Shown: piece by piece, positions 43,832 to 51,468 of the stretch | Position numbering within the stretch: position 1 is the stretch's first letter | Layout: the number at the start of each line of letters is the position of its first letter | DNA from: Paenibacillus tianmuensis | Lineage (GTDB): Bacteria > Bacillota > Bacilli > Paenibacillales > NBRC-103111 | Assembly: GCF_900100345.1 (NCBI RefSeq) | Contig: NZ_FMTT01000001.1 | Coordinates: forward strand, 248,001-312,000 | Length of the DNA: 64,000 bases | Direction: 5' to 3' | Notes under the pieces: generated by a model | What the model saw: only the letters and a program-made list of their open reading frames with translations | Databases searched by the model: none | Told to the model about the DNA's origin: nothing | Program-made: the position numbers and the translations under genes

Positions 43832-44236
43832 ATGCAAATATCCGATTTTCTGTTCCCCAAGGACAATGTGGTCTATATTAACTCGTCTGCGACGATGCAG
43901 GAGGCCTTGGACAAGCTAGAGCAAAGTCAATACACGGCAATTCCCGTTATTGACGGTGAGGGGAAATATATTGGCACCCTTTCGGAAGGGGACCTATTCT
44001 GGAAGATGAAGAGTGCCCCCGGATTGAGCTTTCAAAACTTGGATACCATCAAAGTTCATGAAATTAAACGCCGTATTCATAATGAGTGCGTGTCAATCAA
44101 AGCGCACCTGGAGGATATGCTTCATCTGGCTACCGATCAGAACTTCGTTCCCGTCGTAGACGATAACCGAATCTTCATCGGAATGATCCGCCGCAAAGAT
44201 ATCATCGAGTACTATACGAGTAATATTACGGACTAA
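43832..44236 (+). CDS. CBS-domain protein
   Basis: 134 residues with two CBS units: MQEALDKLEQSQYTAIPVID + GTLSEGDLFWKM, and DMLHLATDQNFVPVVDDNRI + GMIRRKDIIEYY. CBS pairs bind adenine nucleotides and regulate partners. A good AAGGAG site precedes the ATG. It stands alone and ends before a strong terminator. Confidence 0.88.
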   Translation: MQISDFLFPKDNVVYINSSATMQEALDKLEQSQYTAIPVIDGEGKYIGTLSEGDLFWKMKSAPGLSFQNLDTIKVHEIKRRIHNECVSIKAHLEDMLHLATDQNFVPVVDDNRIFIGMIRRKDIIEYYTSNITD

Positions 44237-44270
44237 CCTTTTGGGTTTGGTCGAAATTTGTTTTCAAAGT

Positions 44271-44323
44271 AAATCCCCTCTAAGCAGCATTCTTGAAAAA
44301 GAGTGCGCTTGGAGGGGATTTTT
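44271..44323 (+). terminator. Terminator after CBS gene
   Basis: AAATCCCCTC / GAGGGGATTT with T-run; a long inner loop includes GCATTC/GAGTGC pairing. Confidence 0.85.
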
Positions 44324-44417
44324 CACTTTTTGAAACCATGAAAATAATAGAATTAAAGAAAAATAAATATAAATTTGTAAAATATTATTGTATAAATGGT
44401 AATATTATGATATTTTG

Positions 44418-44449
44418 AGTTTAGTATATTGTGCACGTTATACTAAACT
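44418..44449 (+). promoter_or_regulatory. 32-bp palindromic operator over the promoter of the M15-like gene
   Basis: AGTTTAGTATA - 10 bases - TATACTAAACT, perfect 11-bp arms. It overlaps a promoter with -35 TTGAGT (44415-44420) and -10 TTATAC (44438-44443, 17-base spacer). The start codon is 20 bases downstream. A repressor here would block polymerase; regulator unknown. Confidence 0.6.
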
Positions 44450-44468
44450 ATCATTAAGGAGTGACTTT

Positions 44469-45140
44469 ATGAAAAAGCTTTTGATTTCCGCTATGGTTAC
44501 ACTCACCTTGATGACTCCTACAAACATTTTTGCAGCTCCCATCGATTCTGTTGCTTCCCTTGCGGCAGCTGAAAACAGCGGCTCCGCTTGGGTTGCGAAA
44601 TTTCCCGGCTCCACAAGTGTCGATGACCTCAACGACCCGTTTAAAAGCGATGTCAAAAGATTCATAGCCGCACTTCATGAGGCGGGCATTTCAACGAGCG
44701 TCAAATCTACTTACAGACCGCTAGAACGGGCCTATTTGATGCATTGGTCATGGATGATTGCGAATAAAAAGGCAAGCCCGAAGGATGCGCCTGCCAAAGC
44801 CGGCGTTAATATCAAATGGGTACATGATAATGATGATGCAAATTACAGCAAATCGATCGCCGGAGCAAGAGCGATGGTAAACGGCTACGGGATTTCTGAA
44901 TTGAAAGTCGCACCGGCGCTGAACTCCAACCATACCGCAAGAAACGCGATAGATCTTGCTACGTCTTGGTCGAAGTCCAGCGTTGTGATCAAGGATGCGA
45001 ACGGCAAAAAAGTAACGATCAATTCCGGCGAAAAAAATAGTACAAACGCAACATTGATTTCCGTAGCCAAAACGTATGGCTTGGTCCATTTTACTCCTGT
45101 AAATAACGATAAGAACCATTTTTCTCCTAACGGTCGCTAG
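44469..45140 (+). CDS. Secreted M15-like D,D-peptidase family protein
   Basis: 223 residues from ATG 44469 (AAGGAG). A signal peptide (KKLLISAMVTLTLMTPTNIF-AAP) implies secretion. The mature part has SVKSTYRPLERAYLMHWSWM, VNIKWVHDNDDANYSK, VAPALNSNHTARNAIDLATS (H-x5-D of M15-type zinc peptidases), and KNHFSPNGR as the last His site. It resembles proteins more common in Proteobacteria, which may hint at transfer. A cell-wall hydrolase role is expected. A long palindrome covers its promoter. Confidence 0.72.
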   Translation: MKKLLISAMVTLTLMTPTNIFAAPIDSVASLAAAENSGSAWVAKFPGSTSVDDLNDPFKSDVKRFIAALHEAGISTSVKSTYRPLERAYLMHWSWMIANKKASPKDAPAKAGVNIKWVHDNDDANYSKSIAGARAMVNGYGISELKVAPALNSNHTARNAIDLATSWSKSSVVIKDANGKKVTINSGEKNSTNATLISVAKTYGLVHFTPVNNDKNHFSPNGR

Positions 45141-45149
45141 TTCCCATTC

Positions 45150-45275
45150 GAGAGTCGAATTTGCTTGTCGAGAACGTGGTCAGGGAACACTAGGTAGTAC
45201 GAGGGGGTATACACCTCCGTATGTCACTCTGTATTAGTGAAGACCACGTTCTCAACACTCTGGAGAGTCGAATTT
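45150..45275. repeat. Palindromic 100-bp element flanked by 13-bp direct repeats
   Basis: GAGAACGTGGTC (45170-45181) and GACCACGTTCTC (45242-45253) form a perfect 12-bp inverted repeat enclosing 60 bases with further pairing (TACGAGG/CCTCCGTA). The whole is bracketed by GAGAGTCGAATTT at 45150-45162 and 45263-45275. Options are a MITE-like insertion with a target duplication, or a structured RNA/terminator array. Confidence 0.5.
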
Positions 45276-45290
45276 TATTCGACTTTTTTT
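45266..45290 (+). terminator. Terminator of the M15-like gene
   Basis: AGTCGAAT-TTT-ATTCGACT followed by seven T. The left half is part of the direct repeat copy 2. Confidence 0.8.
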
Positions 45291-45305
45291 ATTGTATAAA
45301 GAAAC

Positions 45306-45333
45306 TTGACATATCGATAAATTGCGATATTAT
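45306..45333 (+). promoter_or_regulatory. Promoter of the second arsR gene with palindromic operator
   Basis: -35 TTGACA (45306-45311), 16-base spacer, -10 TATTAT (45328-45333). ATATCG-8-CGATAT (45311-45330) fills the spacer. The ATG at 45341 is eight bases after the -10, so the mRNA would be leaderless. Confidence 0.6.
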
Positions 45334-45340
45334 AATGTGT

Positions 45341-45643
45341 ATGGAGCCGATTGAAATTTTTAAAGCACTGTCCAATGAGTCAAGACTGCAAATTTTGCAT
45401 TGGTTGAAAGATCCTGAAATACATTTTACGCCCCACGAAGGGATTGATATGAGAAACATTGGGGTATGCGTCTGTCAAGTCACTGAAAAGTTGAAAATGA
45501 CTCAGTCTACAGCTTCTCAATATTTATCGATTCTCCAACGAGCAGGGCTTTTAAAGACGGAACGTATCGGCAAGTACACGTACTATAAAAGAAACGAGGA
45601 AACGATACGCGAAATCGGTTTATTTTTTAACAATGAAATCTAA
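45341..45643 (+). CDS. ArsR-family regulator 2
   Basis: 100 residues, MEPIEIFKALSNESRLQILH, winged helix LKMTQSTASQYLSILQRAGL and the wing KTERIGKYTYYKRNEE. It has the same layout as ArsR1 (about 40 percent by eye). The frame is open upstream but the MEP start matches its paralogue. GVCVCQ has two cysteines at a C-x-C, possibly a ligand site. It precedes an intact MFS exporter by 142 bases; three palindromes lie between. Confidence 0.88.
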   Translation: MEPIEIFKALSNESRLQILHWLKDPEIHFTPHEGIDMRNIGVCVCQVTEKLKMTQSTASQYLSILQRAGLLKTERIGKYTYYKRNEETIREIGLFFNNEI

Positions 45644-45689
45644 CCACGACAAACCGAATGCTCTAATGAGGATTTGGTTTGTTTCAAGC

Positions 45690-45717
45690 CTACATATCGA
45701 TATATCATAATATGTAG
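45690..45717. promoter_or_regulatory. Candidate ArsR2 operator 1 before MFS2
   Basis: CTACATAT-12-ATATGTAG, perfect 8-bp arms, overlapping a likely promoter (TTTCAA near 45682, CATAAT near 45706). Confidence 0.55.
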
Positions 45718-45734
45718 ATTTTTTTATGTACAAT

Positions 45735-45762
45735 ACATCGATAAATTATAATATATAGATGT
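45735..45762. promoter_or_regulatory. Candidate ArsR2 operator 2 before MFS2
   Basis: ACATC-18-GATGT with an internal CGATAAATTATAATAT; shares CGATAAAT with the arsR2 promoter operator. Confidence 0.45.
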
Positions 45763-45785
45763 GAAAGGATAAGGTGTAGTAATTG

Positions 45786-46988
45786 ATGGCGAACCCTTGG
45801 AAAGTTTATTTTTTGGCAATTGTCAGTTTTTTAGTCGGGACATCCGAGTATGTCATTTCAGGTATTTTAGATAAGATATCGGATACGATGGGGATCTCGA
45901 TTACTTCGGCTGGGCAGCTTGTTACCGTTTTTTCATTTGTATATGCGATTTGCACTCCCATCCTGATGGCACTGACGGCAAAAATGGAGAGAAAAAAGCT
46001 GCTCGTTGGTGCGCTAGGAATCTTCGTATTAGCCAATATTTTGTCTTTTGTTCTGCCGGGATTCGGACTTTTTGTCCTTGCGCGCGTTATAATGGCTTTA
46101 GGCGCAGGAATGGTTGTTGTAACCGCCCTGGATATAGCAGCGAAAATCGCACCCGAAGGTAAACAGGCCAGTTCCATTGCAACCGTGGTAATGGGGTTCA
46201 CTACGTCATTAATTATCGGTGTTCCTCTCGGACGCATGATCGCTGCGGCATATGGCTGGAAATCGGTGTTCGGTTTCATCGCCATAACGGGGCTTCTGGC
46301 TATCTTTGTTCTATACAAAACGATCCCGCGAGTGAAAGGGGATGCCCCCGTACCTTTATCCAAGCAGCTTGCTCTTCTAAAAAGCAGAAAAGTGGCGCTT
46401 GGACTCTCAATCACTTTCTTCTGGCTCGGTGGTTACTCTATAGCGTATACCTACATTTCTCCTTATCTTCTCAAGGTTGCTGGCTTGAATGAAGAAGTGC
46501 TGAGCGGAGTCTTATTGGCGTTCGGCGTGGCCAGCTTAATCGGCTCCAAATTCGGCGGCTACAGTACGGATAAATGGGGAGTTTCTTCCACGTTAACCGG
46601 GGGCATGCTCATGCACATTGCGGCTCTCATTTTACTATCTGTTGCTGTCACTCTAACGAATTCTTGGTTGTTCGTTGTCGCCGTACTTGTATTATGGTCA
46701 TTTGCAGCGTGGTCATCCGGTCCTACGCAGCAATATAATTTGATCCGAATCGAGCCGAATTATTCGGGAGTCATGCTCGGACTCAACCAATCCACGATGC
46801 AATTATCGATGGCAGCAGGAGCGGGAATTGGCGGCCTCGCCGTGGATCGGGTATCCTTATCATCCATCACGTGGTTCGGGACGATCGGTGTAGCGATTGC
46901 AGTCATGGCCTCGTTTTTATTATTTTCATGGATAAGAGAGGAGTCAAGAAAAACAAGTAAGCCGCAGGAACATGTTTTATCGGACTGA
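45786..46988 (+). CDS. MFS exporter 2 (DHA1 family)
   Basis: 400 residues from ATG 45786 (AAAGGATAAGG upstream). Twelve hydrophobic segments; motif FVYAICTPILMALTAKMERK, and LARVIMALGAGMVVVTALDI (motif C-like) and YISPYLLKVAGLNEEVLSGV. It is intact, unlike MFS1, and belongs to the AraJ/YdhP-like drug or sugar efflux branch. ArsR2 and palindromic sites upstream suggest ligand-induced expression. Confidence 0.9.
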   Translation: MANPWKVYFLAIVSFLVGTSEYVISGILDKISDTMGISITSAGQLVTVFSFVYAICTPILMALTAKMERKKLLVGALGIFVLANILSFVLPGFGLFVLARVIMALGAGMVVVTALDIAAKIAPEGKQASSIATVVMGFTTSLIIGVPLGRMIAAAYGWKSVFGFIAITGLLAIFVLYKTIPRVKGDAPVPLSKQLALLKSRKVALGLSITFFWLGGYSIAYTYISPYLLKVAGLNEEVLSGVLLAFGVASLIGSKFGGYSTDKWGVSSTLTGGMLMHIAALILLSVAVTLTNSWLFVVAVLVLWSFAAWSSGPTQQYNLIRIEPNYSGVMLGLNQSTMQLSMAAGAGIGGLAVDRVSLSSITWFGTIGVAIAVMASFLLFSWIREESRKTSKPQEHVLSD

Positions 46989-47451
46989 TTCAGATATTCA
47001 GGTGCTCCCCAAATGATCAATCGGCAAACCAGCGGGAGCATCAAGATCACTTTTGGAAACCCATGTCTATCCGATGTGGGTTTCTCTTTGTCTTGCCGTC
47101 TCGCAGATAGAGGTGATTCGGATTTTTTTATTGGTTTCCTTGCCAGATTTCATTGGGGGAGTTAGAGTATAACAAGAGATGAAGAAAATGATGGAAATTC
47201 ATTATTTATTGCCTATTGACTAAGCTTAATGGATATACAATTTGACGACGACTTTCTAGTATCAAAATATGATTCTTACGGTATAGGAGGTGGCGATATT
47301 GTTGTATAATGTTGGGTTTACATAACAAGAGTGAGCCATCCAGCAAATTTATAATGAGTGAAGGAAACGATATAAGCAGAATGGCCGATTTTAGCACTTA
47401 TCCCAACATGCGATTAGAACAATAAAAATCTACTTCAAGGACATATACAAA
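46989..47451. other. 463-base AT-rich gap without a supportable gene
   Basis: Contains one hairpin GAAACCCA / TGGGTTTC (47056-47084) that may end the MFS2 transcript. Two ORFs under 40 codons (near 47178 and 47309) have no family resemblance and I do not call them. Confidence 0.5.
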
Positions 47452-47889
47452 ATGAAAAATAAAACAATTTCTATAGCTACTATACTATTCATCCTATTCA
47501 TTTTATATTTTAACAAAGGTTGGATTCTAACGAATCTTTCATCACCGGCAAGCAACGAAACTGAAAGCGCAGCTATACTCAATTTCCCATCCGATCGTTA
47601 TCCGGAAACTGCCGCCCACATAAAAGCGGCGATTGAGCATGGGAAATCCTCCATCTGTACAATCGATAGAAAAGGCGCAGAAGCCAATCGAAAGGAATCT
47701 CTGAGAGGCGTACCCGTAAAGCCTAATTTGGATCGAGACGAGTTCCCCATGGCCATGTGCGCAGAAGGCGGCAAGGGAGCCGATATCATGTATATAAGCC
47801 CTTCCGACAATCGAGGAGCGGGAGCTTGGGTGAGCAATCAACTAGATAAGTATCCGGATGGGACGCGAGTGAAGATTGTTGTGAAATGA
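47452..47889 (+). CDS. nucB: NucB-type extracellular deoxyribonuclease
   Basis: 145 residues. A hydrophobic N-terminal segment ([15 protein letters not shown]) acts as signal or anchor. The catalytic part is a close match to the sporulation-associated DNase Nuc[60 protein letters not shown] and [20 protein letters not shown]. It degrades DNA released during sporulation or in biofilm. Alone; ribosome binding site AAGGACA is modest. Confidence 0.9.
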   Translation: MKNKTISIATILFILFILYFNKGWILTNLSSPASNETESAAILNFPSDRYPETAAHIKAAIEHGKSSICTIDRKGAEANRKESLRGVPVKPNLDRDEFPMAMCAEGGKGADIMYISPSDNRGAGAWVSNQLDKYPDGTRVKIVVK

Positions 47890-47923
47890 AGTACTTCCAT
47901 GTATCTGCTCATGTATGGCGAAA

Positions 47924-47950
47924 GTGCCAATGGCTCAAGTCCATTGGCAC
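47924..47950. terminator. Hairpin after nucB
   Basis: GTGCCAATGG / CCATTGGCAC perfect 10-bp stem, 7-base loop, but no T-run, so a weak terminator. Confidence 0.5.
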
Positions 47951-47985
47951 CCGCACAAAAGAAACAAATGAATAGCAGGCTCTTA

Positions 47986-48246
47986 CTATTCATTTATTTT
48001 GCTAATCGCTGTTGTGTTTGTTAACTTATGAATAGAGTAACCATTCAACATAAACTGAACAATACTATCGTTAAATTTTACTTCGGAGCCTTCTTCAAAT
48101 GTAAACTTATATGCTTCTACAGGATTGTCGGTGTGTTTAAGATTGCGCATTAGCTCGAATATGGCATGAACCGGGTCAACAAATAGGTAGCCTCGATCAG
48201 GATGATACAGTAAATAATTCACGCTTTGCTCAATAATCTTATGCAT
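47986..48246 (-). CDS. Uncharacterised 86-residue protein
   Basis: GAGCGAG site before the ATG. MHKIIEQSVNYLLYHPDRGY, then LFVDPVHAIFELMRNLKHTD and EGSEVKFNDSIVQFMLNGYS. Acidic, soluble, no known family. Alone on the minus strand. Confidence 0.55.
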   Translation of the reverse strand: MHKIIEQSVNYLLYHPDRGYLFVDPVHAIFELMRNLKHTDNPVEAYKFTFEEGSEVKFNDSIVQFMLNGYSIHKLTNTTAISKINE

Positions 48247-48571
48247 TTTTACTCACTCGCTCCAATCAATAAGCAATTTGTTTTTTGCGGTAAGAAATGA
48301 AAACAGAAAGAGTATATCACAATTTTTGGAATTGGTCATTAGACATTTTGATGATTATTACATTAGTACGCAATAAATTCATCATTTTACGAAAAAAAGA
48401 CGATTTTTTTGGGGCATTGTAACAAACAAGCCGCCTAATTAAGGATCTCCTCCGAATTATCGTACCCCAAGTAGTAAACCTACCTTCTGCGGCCGATTAA
48501 TGTTCATTTTTTGTTTAGATCGCCCTTGTATATTAACTTAGGTCTTAATTATACGGGAGAGGAGGAAAAAG
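48247..48571. other. 325-base intergenic stretch, no feature seen
   Basis: AT-rich, with no convincing promoter, hairpin or small ORF. It must contain the promoters of the 86-residue gene and the aquaporin gene. Confidence 0.4.
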
Positions 48572-49261
48572 ATGTATCCATCATGGAAGAAATATGCGGC
48601 CGAATTCATCGGTACTTTGGTACTCGTACTGATCGGCTGCGGAAGTGCAGCTACGGCAGGTGGCGAGTTGGGTTATCTTGGAATCGCCTTCGCATTTGGT
48701 CTGTCCATCGTTGCGATGGCTTATGTGATCGGTCCGATCTCAGGATGCCATATTAATCCTGCGGTTTCGTTGGCAATGCTCATATGCGGGAAAATGCCCG
48801 GTAAGGATTTCCTGGGTTATGTGATTGCTCAGACAGCCGGAGCCGTTACGGGTTCGGCGCTGCTGTACGCGATTATCCAATCAACAGGCAAGTCCGTATC
48901 CAGCCTGGGGCAGAACGGATTCGGCGAAGGGTACGGGATCGGGATAACGGGGACGATGGCATTCATCGTGGAAATCGTTTTGACGTTCATCTTCATTTAC
49001 ACCATTCTGGGAGTCACGTCCGATGCTGCCAATAGTCATGTTGCAGGTCTTGTTATCGGCTTGTCGTTAGTGCTGGTTCACATTTTGGGCATCGGCCTTA
49101 CGGGCACTTCCGTTAATCCGGCTAGAAGCTTCGGACCGGCAGTCATATTGGGCGGGGAAGCCTTAGCGGAACTATGGGTATTTATTGTGGCTCCTCTTAT
49201 CGGAGCGGTGCTGGCCGCCATTGTGTACAGGCGGTTGAATGTCAACAACACAGAGGCGTGA
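48572..49261 (+). CDS. aqpZ: Aquaporin (AqpZ/MIP family)
   Basis: 229 residues, six membrane helices with the paired motifs HINPAVS and SVNPARS. The Arg after the second NPA is present and the loop has GHVAGL/GTSVNPARSFGPAVI style consistent with water-specific aquaporins rather than glycerol facilitators, though this is by resemblance. GAGAGGAGG precedes the ATG. Alone; terminator follows. Confidence 0.9.
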   Translation: MYPSWKKYAAEFIGTLVLVLIGCGSAATAGGELGYLGIAFAFGLSIVAMAYVIGPISGCHINPAVSLAMLICGKMPGKDFLGYVIAQTAGAVTGSALLYAIIQSTGKSVSSLGQNGFGEGYGIGITGTMAFIVEIVLTFIFIYTILGVTSDAANSHVAGLVIGLSLVLVHILGIGLTGTSVNPARSFGPAVILGGEALAELWVFIVAPLIGAVLAAIVYRRLNVNNTEA

Positions 49262-49270
49262 TTTAAATTG

Positions 49271-49302
49271 AATCCCCCCTCCGATCCAAGGCAGGGGGGA
49301 TT
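49271..49302 (+). terminator. Terminator after the aquaporin gene
   Basis: AATCCCCCCT / AGGGGGGATT, 12-base loop. Confidence 0.8.
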
Positions 49303-49362
49303 TGGCGTTTCATTCTTGGCAGTTCTATAATAAAGGCTGGGGGCAAGAGTGAGGAGCAACGA

Positions 49363-49830
49363 ATGGCGAAGGGGGAGGAGTCATTGAAAGTGAGAATTTT
49401 GGATGTGAATTATATTATTGACGGGAAACTATCCGTTACATCAACGAAAATGTTTTATGAACAACGAAATAAAGACGAAATGCGGAGCATTCATTATGAA
49501 GTTCAACTGAATAATCAGCGCTTTAGATCTAAGGCATCCGATGTAACCGAATTCGCAATTAAAAACTTACAGAAAGAACTTCCAACCAATATTAGCATCG
49601 CTTGCTGCCAATCTTGCAGACATGGCAACTTCTGTCCGTATGGCGATGATGATGATGAAGTCTACTGCCTAAAAGATAAGAAACCTAACAGTAAAGGGGA
49701 TGTCGTTGAACTATTCTCAACACAGGATAAATCTATGAAATCAAGAAGCCGAAAACTTCTTGATTTTTGCAATGATTACAAGATTATGGCCCATACCGAA
49801 TATTACACGTACAATGATTGGGGATTATGA
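49363..49830 (+). CDS. Uncharacterised 155-residue protein with cysteine cluster
   Basis: ATG with GAGGAGC upstream. Beta-rich N-half (SLKVRILDVNYIIDGKLSVT) and a Cys cluster (SIACCQSCRHGNFCPYG...VYC) that could bind zinc or iron-sulphur. C-terminal segment is helical. Unknown family; possible role in stress or nucleic acid binding cannot be judged. Confidence 0.6.
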   Translation: MAKGEESLKVRILDVNYIIDGKLSVTSTKMFYEQRNKDEMRSIHYEVQLNNQRFRSKASDVTEFAIKNLQKELPTNISIACCQSCRHGNFCPYGDDDDEVYCLKDKKPNSKGDVVELFSTQDKSMKSRSRKLLDFCNDYKIMAHTEYYTYNDWGL

Positions 49831-49944
49831 TCAATCCTAAGATCGAAAAGAAAGTTTAGTTATACCCAATAAGTATACGGAAAATGGCGACATAGCACTC
49901 TATACTATGGAATGTACTTATTTAAATGAAATGGACTGATACAA

Positions 49945-50478
49945 GTGAATTACATCGTATTGGATTTAGAGGCTACTTGTTGGGAAAATGATCGAACGAA
50001 ACAAAACGAAATCATTGAAATTGGTGCCGTTAAAATCAATGATAAACTTGAGATTGTCGATGAATTTCAAACGTTCATTAAGCCGATATTAAATCCTTGG
50101 TTATCTGATTTTTGCAAACAACTAACCTCCATTACACAAGATGATGTGAATCAAGCGGAATATTTTCCGCAAGCCATTCAACAATTTCAAGATTGGATTG
50201 GCAAAGAAGATTATATCTTATGTTCTTGGGGTTTTTATGATAAAAGTCAACTAACGAAGGATTGTGAACTACATACGATAAGTACAAAATGGCTTGCTAA
50301 TCATATTAGTATCAAACATCAACACGGCAAGTTGATTGGCAAAGAGCGGGGTGTGGGTATGGCAAGGGCGCTTGATATGCTTAAGCTGCCGCTAGACGGC
50401 ACACACCATCGGGGAATAGATGATGCCCGGAATATTGCAAAGATTTTTGTAAAGACTTTTGATCAGCTGGAATTCTGA
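49945..50478 (+). CDS. DEDDh 3'-5' exonuclease (RNase T/KapD-like)
   Basis: 177 residues from GTG 49945 (weak site TGGACTG). Exo I is IVLDLEATCW (D-x-E), Exo II region CSWGFYDKSQLTKDC, and Exo III HHRGIDDARNIAKIF (H-x4-D). This gives the four acids and His of the DEDDh family, which trims RNA or ssDNA 3' ends. It overlaps the frame of the next unknown gene at its end and forms a likely pair with it. Confidence 0.88.
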   Translation: MNYIVLDLEATCWENDRTKQNEIIEIGAVKINDKLEIVDEFQTFIKPILNPWLSDFCKQLTSITQDDVNQAEYFPQAIQQFQDWIGKEDYILCSWGFYDKSQLTKDCELHTISTKWLANHISIKHQHGKLIGKERGVGMARALDMLKLPLDGTHHRGIDDARNIAKIFVKTFDQLEF

Positions 50479-50506
50479 TTACCACATTCAGAAGGGAGTT
50501 ACATTA

Positions 50507-51262
50507 TTGCGGTATGACACTGAAATTGCTTGCACATCTTATTTGACACTTCACGAACAAAAACGACGGATCAAATCGTTTTTGATAGAGTATTTCGGCG
50601 CAGCTCACTTCTTTCTTGTTGAGACGGGTTTTTCTATCACAGCTGTACAAGAGGAAACAGCTTTTTTCGAATGGATCAATGCAGGTAAACCAGATCGAAC
50701 GACTAAAGAATTGTTTCATTTTAAATGGATGGAGCAACAGAAACGGAGTGGACATTTCTTATTGAAATGTAGCTTTTATAATCGATTGGAAGATAACGGC
50801 AGACAGAAGCAATTCGAGAAAATCGTCTTACAAATGAAAGCTCATATGGAGCATCCCGCTTCGACACTTCGTATCACCCAAAAAGAAAAGATCATCGATG
50901 TACGGCAATTTCATCATCGTGCTGATGGGAAAATTGGCTATGGTTTGTACCCTTATGCTGAAGATGAGAAGGGGCATTGGCGTGAAAATTTGGGTGTTGG
51001 CTTATGGATATATCGTGAGGACTTTCATCTATTATATGAAGGAATCAAGGAGGTATATCCGCGTAAGGAGAAAGACTTTGAGAATTTTGATGATACTGGC
51101 ATGAATTTCATTCGTAAGTCGGAATGGAAAGTGATTCTGAACCATTGGTCTAAACTAGCGATCAGTAACCCTTCCAGCGCTGAATTTATTGATTATGTAA
51201 GTCGATGGGTGATCGCAACGCTGGAGCAGGTGGATGAAATTGCGATCGAAGGAAATTTGTAA
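50507..51262 (+). CDS. Uncharacterised 251-residue protein
   Basis: TTG start at 50507 (AGAAGGGAG upstream); a longer frame overlaps the exonuclease gene. No signal peptide. Segments are RIKSFLIEYFGAAHFFLVET, KRSGHFLLKCSFYNRLEDNG and WRENLGVGLWIYREDFHLLY. AT-rich relative to neighbours. Family not recognised. It probably is translated with the exonuclease just upstream. Confidence 0.6.
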   Translation: MRYDTEIACTSYLTLHEQKRRIKSFLIEYFGAAHFFLVETGFSITAVQEETAFFEWINAGKPDRTTKELFHFKWMEQQKRSGHFLLKCSFYNRLEDNGRQKQFEKIVLQMKAHMEHPASTLRITQKEKIIDVRQFHHRADGKIGYGLYPYAEDEKGHWRENLGVGLWIYREDFHLLYEGIKEVYPRKEKDFENFDDTGMNFIRKSEWKVILNHWSKLAISNPSSAEFIDYVSRWVIATLEQVDEIAIEGNL

Positions 51263-51395
51263 TTTGCTGATCATGCCTATGAAATTTATAAGGGAGATGC
51301 ATGGGTACGGCTGAGCTTTTACTTTGCTGGCATGATTATCTAAAACTTGCTTGAAAGTATGGACGGAAATGCATATTGCATGTATAATCATTTAC

Positions 51396-51410
51396 TGATA
51401 ATGATTATCA
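51396..51410. promoter_or_regulatory. Perfect Fur box upstream of the iron-uptake operon
   Basis: TGATAATGATTATCA, 15/15 to the 7-1-7 consensus, extended by flanking C and G to a 17-bp palindrome. A TATAAT (51383-51388) precedes it. Iron repression of the three genes is expected. Confidence 0.9.
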
Positions 51411-51468
51411 GTATCATGATTTACGAGACAAAATACTCTTCACTCCAGCAAAGATAAGGATGGTTGTC

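Noticed and set aside
47178-47423. Short ORFs in the gap before nucB
   Set aside because: Under 40 codons, no homology recognised, and upstream sites poorly spaced.
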